A stretch of DNA of 64,000 nucleotides from Paraescarpia echinospica (lineage: Eukaryota > Annelida > Polychaeta > Sabellida > Siboglinidae), in assembly GCA_020002185.1 (NCBI GenBank), contig CM034543.1, forward strand, positions 2,519,655 through 2,583,654, in the 5' to 3' direction. This document shows positions 14,401 through 23,400 of this stretch, one piece after another. Position numbers and translations under genes: made by a program. The number at the start of each line of letters is the position of its first letter. The stretch's first letter is position 1. The notes beneath the pieces are model-generated. The model searched no databases. It saw only the letters and a list, made by a program, of their open reading frames with translations, and was not told where the DNA came from.

Positions 14401-17400
14401 TGTGTTGAAAGTAGTCACACATCTATTCAAAACACAGTGTTTTCTAATGTAGATTCTGGGTATTGGAAACTCTAAAAGGGATGTAGTTTTGTAGAGATCG
14501 TGAAGGACAGTGACATTGGATAGCCCCTACCAGATATGACGAGTCTAGTTGGGAGTGCACACACTTGTGTAAAAATATAAGATCGGCAACTTGTCTACGA
14601 TGAAGAAGGGATGATAGTCTAAAATGATGGCAAAGCTCAGGATAACTGTCAGAGGAGTACTGTATTTTGGATTTGTAACATAGATATTTAATTAATTTCT
14701 TTTGAACTCGTTCGATTTTGTCAATAAACGTACGTTGCCAGAAATTCCCGATAACACTGCAATACTCCAACTGGCTTCTAACTAGAGATATATACAAGGA
14801 TCGCAAAGCATGTACATCTGTAAATGTTGTGCAAACGCGTTTAATAAAACCACTCATCTTAAAAGCTTTACAAACACAACGATTAATATGATCTTTAAAA
14901 GTCAAACTGTCGGTCAATGTGACACCGAGATTTGTGACAGTAGTGACCTTGGGCAGAGACTGGCTTAAAATCGTGTAGTCATAGGATATACGTTTCTTTT
15001 TGTTAGTGAATGACATTATGCAGCATTTCTCAATGTTAAAGGAAATAAAAAATAAGGCATTAGCTAAAATCCTTATTTTTCTAAATTTTATTAATCCAAA
15101 CAAATATAATGTAATGGATATATAATTTATTAATTGTATATATATTGTACGGTAATATATTGTAATTATATATGTGAAAACAAATGGTGATCTGTCTGGA
15201 TAAATAAAATTTAGAAACATCGTGTTATAAATAATTACCATATTTTCATTTTTGTGGCGAATAAATAATTACTACCAAAATATTTACAAACAGTGCATCA
15301 TAGTATAAAAATGATTTGGTTTATATTACTTCGCGAAAACATAAACCAAAAAAAGTATTAAAAAATCAACGGTTTGGTGTGGGGTTTGAACCGGCGTCAC
15401 CCGATTGCAAAATAAATACTAAAGAACCAACGCCTTTACTAACTGAGCTAGCAGGGCCGACAGAAATTCACTCACTGATTTAAGTTGTTATGATACAACT
15501 CCTCCTTCATACATCGATATTCTAGTGATATTATGAGATTATACACGTTACTTTCTGTAGCTGGATACGATATATGTTTGCTATGTATGTTTATTGGTGT
15601 AGATTATCTCTCATTGGTTGCATTCGATATAATTATTCTGAAAACGAGACCAAACTCGGCGAAACCTAGTCGACTTGTAGGCACATTCGCATTCATTGTT
15701 TTGAATAAAATTCGATTTATGTGGAATGGTAAGATAACTGCTTGTTCCTCTATGATGACTAGTGTTTGTATTTCATCGGAATATTGCACAATAACTCATT
15801 CTGACGCTCGTTTCGACCCAAAAGCTATACTTGTAAACATGCTCTGAATGCATGGAAAGGGTCGGCCTGATGCGAGTGTGGGTCATAAGTGACGTCACAT
15901 CTCGGCATCCCGAAAAGCGCGCCAAAAATATGCATATTCGAAAATGTCCGGATGTACAGCATTAAATGTGGAATTTCTAATTCATTGTTTTTTTATTGTT
16001 TTTGGCTTGGTGGACATGGAAATAGATAGCAGGATGTAATATAACATGAATTCAAACCATAGATGTTTTTATTCCCTTTAAGTTTAAGGTGCCATGTCTC
16101 ACACCAAATACACACACTGTCCAGATTTTTCTGCACCAACTGACAATCAGTCACCGACGTAATTTCTTTAAATAATTTGGAATCATCAGCATACAATGAC
16201 ATTTCACATGAGTCAACATGATTAGTGAGATCGTTAACATACAAGATAAACAGAAGTGTTCCAATTTGTGAACCTTGTGGTACACCAGACAACACCAGCT
16301 TCCAGTCAGATGTTTTCCTTCGAGGACCAAGCGTTGTTTTCGGCTTACAAGGTAAGACTGCAACCACTCTATGCATTGCCCAGAATAGCCATATGATCTA
16401 AGCTGGTGAATTAACAATGGGTGGCATACTGAATCAAAAGCTTCACTGAAGTCCAAATAAACAGAATCAACCTGTTTCTTGTCAATAGATTCAGAAATGG
16501 CGTTCAAGTAACAAGCTAGATTAGATACTGTACTTCTACACCTCACAAATCCGTGTTGGCTGCCCGAAATTGTGTTACGCACATGCTCATACAATGAGTT
16601 GTATACGACTTTCTCAAAAACTTTGCTAAATAGCGGTAAGAGAGAGATAGGCCTGTAGTTGCACACGTTTAATTTATCTCCCTTCTTGTACACAGGAACA
16701 ACATTTGCTCTTTTAAAACAAGTTGGAAAAGTTACACAGTTTAAGGACATATTAAAAAGCATAGTTAGTGGACCTGCAAATTCAGCAGCACATTCCCTAA
16801 GGATTACATCTGATATATTGTCAGGACCGCATGCGTTTACATCGGTGGTTCTTAGTACTCCGATGACATCATCATAAGACACATTGATATTAGTCATTGA
16901 GTCGGATTGATAGGAGGGAAAACGTGGATAAACAAGGTTATCTACTAATATAAAAACAGATTCGAAGTGGTCAGAAAATAGTTCTGCTATGTCAGCTGGA
17001 CTGTCTGCCTCGGTGCATTTATATCTGAGTTAGGAAGTTTTACATTAGCTTGTTTGCTTTTGGCAAAACTGAATAGACGTTTGATGTTTTGTTTGATGGA
17101 CTTTTCAATTTCCGACATGTAGTCACAATACCTTTCTCTCTTAAGTTTCTTAAAAGTGGTTCGTAGTTCAGAAAATACTTGGTATATATCATATAGTACT
17201 AGTGTAATTATATCAACGAATATTCTTTGTTAACCAGTCCCAAAGACTGGATACTTGCTATTATATCTTTTTCTGATATCGATATTCAATGGTGTATTTA
17301 GGGGGGACTATTGGGCCATTAAGTATTTTGGGATAATTTTATAACCTGTTTCGTCCTCACATTGTAGCATGACAAAATAATGAGTGATTCAGTCTATCCA

Positions 17401-20400
17401 CCCCTCTAGAGAATCTAAATATGCTACAAACCCCTACAGGGCAATACTGAATCTACCTATAATTTGATTAAATGTGAAGTATCTAACAAATTAGCCACTT
17501 ACCATTACTAAATATTTGTGTTGCAGGCTGTGTAAAAGGATTGATGGGACAACTAGCTGTTTCACTGTGAATGAGGAATTCGTGTACCTGCATTGAACTT
17601 GAGACTGAACATTTCAGTTAGTCTGATAATAACAGTCATGACTTTGACCAAGTGGAGAAATGACTGAAAATTAATTAGTCCAGTGTTCTGCCTAGGTCGA
17701 ATTTGCAGGGCGTTATGCCCTGCCCTTTTTCAGTGATGCCCTGGTACCCAAAAAAGGCAAAAAGAACGCCCTGGCTTTTTTATACGATGCCCTGCTATAT
17801 AAAGTGATGTAAGTAGCATGATATTAAACTACAAGCTGCAGCTACTATGTCTTGTTAACTATTTAATTTAGTCGCATGTCACAAGTGCCTTTTTAACCAT
17901 TGCTTACTGCGCTCTATGTGCCCTTTACTAAAATGGCTTTTAAAAACCTGGGCAAAACACTGTTAAATATGGGTCATGTTTAGTGCTGGTTCGATACCAG
18001 AATTCTTCGATATCGATCGATACCAGAATTTTGTTCGATACTCAATACTCGATACTTACGTTGTAAGTCTAATTCATATACAGTATAGATCCCAATAGAA
18101 ACACACTATCCATCTAGACTAATGGCATAGAAGCACACACTGTTTTTCATTAGGGAAACATGTATAAAAGTAGATTTTTCATGAATGAATGCATGCTAGA
18201 CATAACTGATGGCAATACTGTTGCTAGCGCCACCTTGCAAGCTGCTTGATAGGTCATTCATAGTGTGCGTGTGTGTCTTTAGCTGCAACATGTTGCATTC
18301 TTGTTATGTGTCAATGTTGCATCAGCCTGTTTGGTAGATGTGCACTGCCGACTGTGTGTTTGGTACCACTTTTGAGAAACAAATAGTCGTGCACCAAAAT
18401 CTTAGCACACGCTCTGAGCGTCTATTGGGAACTATAGTAGTCTACACGGTACACCTATTAAATTTACAACTTAACCATTGATACATACTAATTGATATAG
18501 TTATGCAAACAATGATTAATATGCAATTTTCATTTTATTTCAAAAACCAAATAACAGTCGTAAATTGTAATTGTTTAATTCTAATTTATTAAAGTTGTAA
18601 AAGTAATTGTAATGTAACATTAAAACAATACAGTATTACAGACAATAGCAATAGAATACCTAGTAATGATAAATAAATAAAACTGGTAGTCACATCGCGT
18701 ACGTCACTTCTTGACGCTGTCGCCGCAGTAGACTCTGCAACCGATGGCGAATCACTTCAACTGTAACTACTACTAAATGTCCATTGCTTGGTTTTTGACG
18801 AAAATTTTGATGGAACAAGTCGTTCTCGTTGACGTTGTTACTGTTAGTGTTACCACGACTTCCTTAAATCATCATGTTTTGGTAGTCTCTTGGATGATGG
18901 ACAGTGACATGTTTCGTCAAATTTGATGTATTTCCCCCACTAGTTTGGGGGGAGCGTTTCTGGCATAGTAGACATTCTAGTGTTTCCGTATTTGTTAAAC
19001 AAAAACTGCCAAATTGGCGATGTGCGTTTCGACATTTTGTCGTTCATCTTGGTTGAGCGAGTATGGCAAATGGTGGCGCCATCAAACAGCAAAACATAGC
19101 ACCACCAAACGGAACCTGGGTAAACGAATCTAGTGTGTCGCGCTTGAATAATTATTTATATTATTATTATTATATTAAACTACATTCATGAATATTATTA
19201 AAATTACTGGAATGTTGTGTGTTTTTGGTACGCTGTAGAGTGGGCAAGGTAAAGTGGTGAAGCAAATGGTAGTGCCACCCAACGTCGTAACAAGGCTTGA
19301 ATAATTGAGGCTAACCTGAGATCGCACTCAAATAATTATTTATATACAGACTTTTTGGAAACTGACTCCACAATAAAGCTTTATAAAACCACTGAGATGT
19401 TACATTTTATTATGTTTTTTTAAAAAGAACCGCGCCTAAGCCGCCTAATACATACAACATAGTTAACCCTGTCAAGTTAGGAAGCGAAGCCCGCAGCGGA
19501 GTAGCTGTACTTTCCGTACATCCGGCCGTAACTTCGTCTTCGAAAACGATGGTACGTCTTCGCATCGACGTCGAATGGACTCGATATCGAAATATAGGTA
19601 TCGACAAAGTATCGAAGGTATCGACGTATCGAAGGTATCGAACTGTGGCCATTCGATACCAAAATATCGAAGTATCGCGATACCACGAAGTATCGGTATC
19701 GAACTTTCACAAGTATCGCGATACTTCGATATATCGAACCAGCACTAGTCATGTTAACTATTTAGTCACGCGTCGCACGTGCCTTTTCAGCTATTGCTCA
19801 CCGCGTCCTATGTGCCCTTTTTCTGAAATGGCACCCTGCCCTTTTGAGAACCTGGGCAAAACACTGTAATTAACTTGTGTTTTTTAACAATTTGTTACAA
19901 TTTATACCAATACATAAACAGTGTACCTGTAATAAGCTGCATCAATGCATGACCAGCTTGAGACGTGTTGGTATTGTAATATTGGTTCTATTTATAATGC
20001 ACTGTATAAAGAGAGTTAATTGTCTAGACAGGTTTTACATGACAATTATCTAGTTTCACTAAAACATACCTGACTGACAGTGACATGTTTAGTATGCAAA
20101 CACATTTGGTGTACCTAATGACTGTATAACAAGCATTAGAATTAGTGCAATTTTAATATACGGGGTGTATGTACATGCTATTTTGATTGTACCTTAGTAA
20201 CCCAAAGAGTGCCCACTCTGATTTTTTTCAGGATATTTGGGTTACATGCTGTTCTATATAATTAATGTATTTTTGGTCCAATCAGTTTGGAGGTTTTTTG
20301 TGACAGGTCACAAAAATTGCATGTATTTGGATTTTTTTGTATTATTCAGTTATCTAATTCCACTAGATGCAGTTAAATGAGACCTTTCCAGAAATGTATC

Positions 20401-23400
20401 ATTTATTAGTCTAGCACTATTATTACTGAAGTTATAGGTCGGAGAGTGAAACAAACCGGCGATACATTTTTTTTACAATTTTGATTTCTTTGAGGGTCTA
20501 TAACTAAGAAAATATACAACTAAATTTTCTAAAAAAAATTGGCATGGCTGTTTGTGTGGCATATTGGCACACCAATTTTCAGCAAAATCAGAGATGGTTA
20601 GGTTTTTAGTGATTGATCCGACAGGGAATCGCCCTATACTGGGATGTATATTAGGCAGTAGTAACATACCCAGTTGTCAGAGTTAGCCAGGAGTGCTGCC
20701 AAGTAGGTACTCACCAAAGCTGTGTAAAATGTTCCCACGAGCCCACAGGCAAACACAGACCCCCATAGTGGAAACCCTGTAGCTAGAAAGACAAAGAAAC
20801 TTTTGTTATGACACTAGCTACAAATGTCACAGACTTGGTTCCATTGAGTAAATGACACAGCATCTTTGTTTGAGAGAAATTTGTATTTTAAGACCCAAGA
20901 AGATGTCACTCAACCATTCAACATTCCTCACAAAATTTAGTGACACAGCATTTTCATCAAGAACGTTTCTACACATATTTAAAAATTAAATAAAAAGTGA
21001 ATAATTGACTTGAAGCCATAATAATAATATATTGTATTTAATATAGCGCCAGATCCAATTATAAATTGTTCATGGCGCTTTACAACATGTAGAAACCAGA
21101 TAGAGGTAATAATGATGGCTAAATAAGACATTGTCAATTCATTTAACTGAACTAATGTACATGTAGGTATAAAATAAATATATAAATAGGTTAATTAATA
21201 CATAAGAGATATAAAACAAATCAATGCAGAGACTAAACTATGCCACATTGGACAAGAACGAGTCGAAAAAAATGAGATGACATTATGCAGCATTTCTCAA
21301 TGTTAAAGGAAATAAAAAATAAGGCATTAGCTAAAATCCTTATTTTTCTAAATTTTATTAATCCAAACAAATATAATGTAATGGATATATAATTTATTAA
21401 TTGTATATAGAGAGACAATCAGATGTTTTAATGTCATTAGGCAAAATGTTCCACGAAGTCGCCGCGGCGACCGCAAACGAACTGTCCCCAGCTGACAACA
21501 GTAGAGCAGATAGCAGTTGGTAGGACTCTGACCTTAAACAAACACTGCAATATACATGAACTACATACCTGCTTCCAATGCTGTAGATGGTGTATAAATC
21601 ACAAGACCCATGTAGAACACCTGCAATATTTATACATATTAAAAATTAACTTAACTAATAAAGTTACTTCTGAAGATGATTTTTAACATAATTTATGTGA
21701 TTTTCCTGAGCTAATAAAATATAGGTAACTATAGCAAATAATAAACTTTTCAGCTCAATAACACCAACTGACAGCTGTTCTTGCAACTCATCTAAGATCT
21801 TTATTTCGTAATAATTCCGTTTACCTACTAACCTAGTATGTACCACATATCCAAATAATTTTCTGGAACATTGCACAACAACATTACGTAACATAGTTAT
21901 CATGAAATCATAAAAAGTTTTGATAATGTAATGTTCACTATATGTGATTATTAACAGTAAAACACAGCCAAATGTTCCATTTATGTAGACAACTATTTAC
22001 AATTTATATCAATAAGACTTAAAGCAACAGAGGAAAACTACTGACAGTGAAAGAAAAATGCCAACAGATATTTATTAGGGCACCCAAAAACACAGCCAAA
22101 TGTTCCATTTATGTAGACAACTATTTACAATTTATATCAATAAGACTTAAAGCAACAGAGGAAAACTACTGACAATGAAAGAAAAATGCCAACAGATATT
22201 TATTAGGGCACCCAAAAACACAGCCAAATGTTCCATTTATGTAGACAACTATTTACAATTAATATCAATAAGACTTAAAGCAACAGAGGAAAACTGCTGA
22301 CAATGAAAGAAAAATGCCAACAGATATTTATTAGGGCACCCAAAGACTTTTTGACAACAGCAGCTGAACACATTTGTTTTCACAAATTGAAACCAAAACA
22401 CGGAAAACTATCGACAAATTATATGTACGTACATTTCCCACAATCGTTGGTATAGTCCCCATCAGTCGAATTAATCGGGATTGGAAGCGCCGCTCCAAAT
22501 ACTGAAAATATGTTGGCTAGATTTTAAAAGTGAAACACACAAATATTTGCCAACCACAAATCCATGTTTAGTTGGTACATCGTCATATTGCGTAGTTATC
22601 CTTGCAATACCACAAATAATAATGGCTTAGGCTCGGCAGTCAGCATTTATTTTATGGTAGCTGTTGATACACCCTACACCCCATACACAGCTACCCTACG
22701 CCTACGGCATTCTTGGTCTATGAGTCCTGGCCATACAACTACTGGGTCATAGATTGCCGACAGAACTGGAGGAACCTCAAGTAAAGCCAGGGCCATAGAT
22801 GTCTGTCTGTCACAGACGTAGCCTCGTAGGTCATGCTGACAGGGTTAATTTTGACTTGTCCGACTGTTTACTTACAAAACGGCCTAAATCAGCTCCTACT
22901 GACCCGGCCTAACCATGTCCCACGGAAGTACTTAGACTCGACTAGTAGAATAGACTCCAGTAGGCGGACGGAGCATATAATTTAGGCCAGTTAGGTAAAC
23001 AATTGCCAGTATATGCGAGTAGACTGACGGCGAGCTTTCATTCACTTATTTACGGTAACTGGGTTTCTGGGACTGGGACTGACCTCAAATGAGCTGTTCA
23101 TCTGGAGTGAATAAAACAGCGGCACAAACAACAAACTGGACACTGCGCAGGCCACGCAGTAGCCGGCGGTCTTTAACAGCAATTGTGTGCCGCGAGTGTA
23201 CATTTCTGCCGGCGTTCCGAGAACGAGGATCGCGCTGACAAACGATACGAGCATTGACAGCGCCGCCGGTAAAGTCCCCAGCCGGTGATCAGCCATGAGA
23301 TATTCATTCGTCGTTCGCTGCCTCCCGCCTGTTAAAGCGTAGTAAACACCGATACCAATGGAGACTGACAGTGAAGTGAGGAAGACTGCGATGTCAGCGA

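Larger units (their letters stand above)
14145..17215 (-). mobile_element. CR1/Jockey-type LINE, minus strand, interrupted and decayed
   Basis: From high to low coordinates: linker region (FSELRTTFKKLKRERYCDYM near 17165), then reverse transcriptase at 16897-16290 with FKRANVVPVYKKGD, NYRPISLLPLFSKVFEK and SVYLDFSEAFDSVCH. A frame change follows, then LVLSGVPQGSQIGTLLF and the YADD active site at 16182-16193. The C-terminal part resumes at 15039 (NIEKCCIMSF, YISLVRSQLEYCSVI, RVQKKLIKYL) to a stop near 14441. A 3' UTR ends in A-rich sequence near 14150. The endonuclease region is absent. The element is split by the TTAA element at 15040-16077. Confidence 0.85.
17681..19866. mobile_element. small CAGTG-ended element (hAT-like MITE) split by a hAT insertion
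   Basis: Left end CAGTGTTCTGCCTAGG at 17681 and right end CCTGGGCAAAACACTG at 19851-19866 are inverted repeats, as in hAT-type MITEs. A second right-end-like copy ends at 17962, so about 115 bp (17849-17962 and 19751-19866) is present twice. Flanks TAATTAGT and TAATTAAC are similar but not identical. The order of duplication and insertion is not resolved. Confidence 0.6.
12138..20634. mobile_element. old DNA transposon with 485-bp terminal inverted repeats, filled with later insertions
   Basis: The sequence from 12138 inward matches the reverse complement of 20634 inward over about 485 bp (termini GGGTGATTCC and GGGCGATTCC). TA abuts both outer ends, a possible TA target duplication. A broken DDE-like transposase starts about 340 bp inside the left repeat. 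The remaining interior is accounted for by a LINE, a TTAA element, a small CAGTG element and a hAT element. The element occupies intron 4 of the SLC5 gene. The superfamily is not one I can name with confidence. Confidence 0.75.

Noticed and set aside
15375..15457. A functional tRNA gene
   Set aside because: Boxes A and B are present but the acceptor and anticodon arms do not pair, and it lies inside a transposon.
19410..19869. Open frames rich in Arg, Tyr and Ser around the hAT right end
   Set aside because: They result from the ATCGATA-type sub-terminal repeats of the hAT element.
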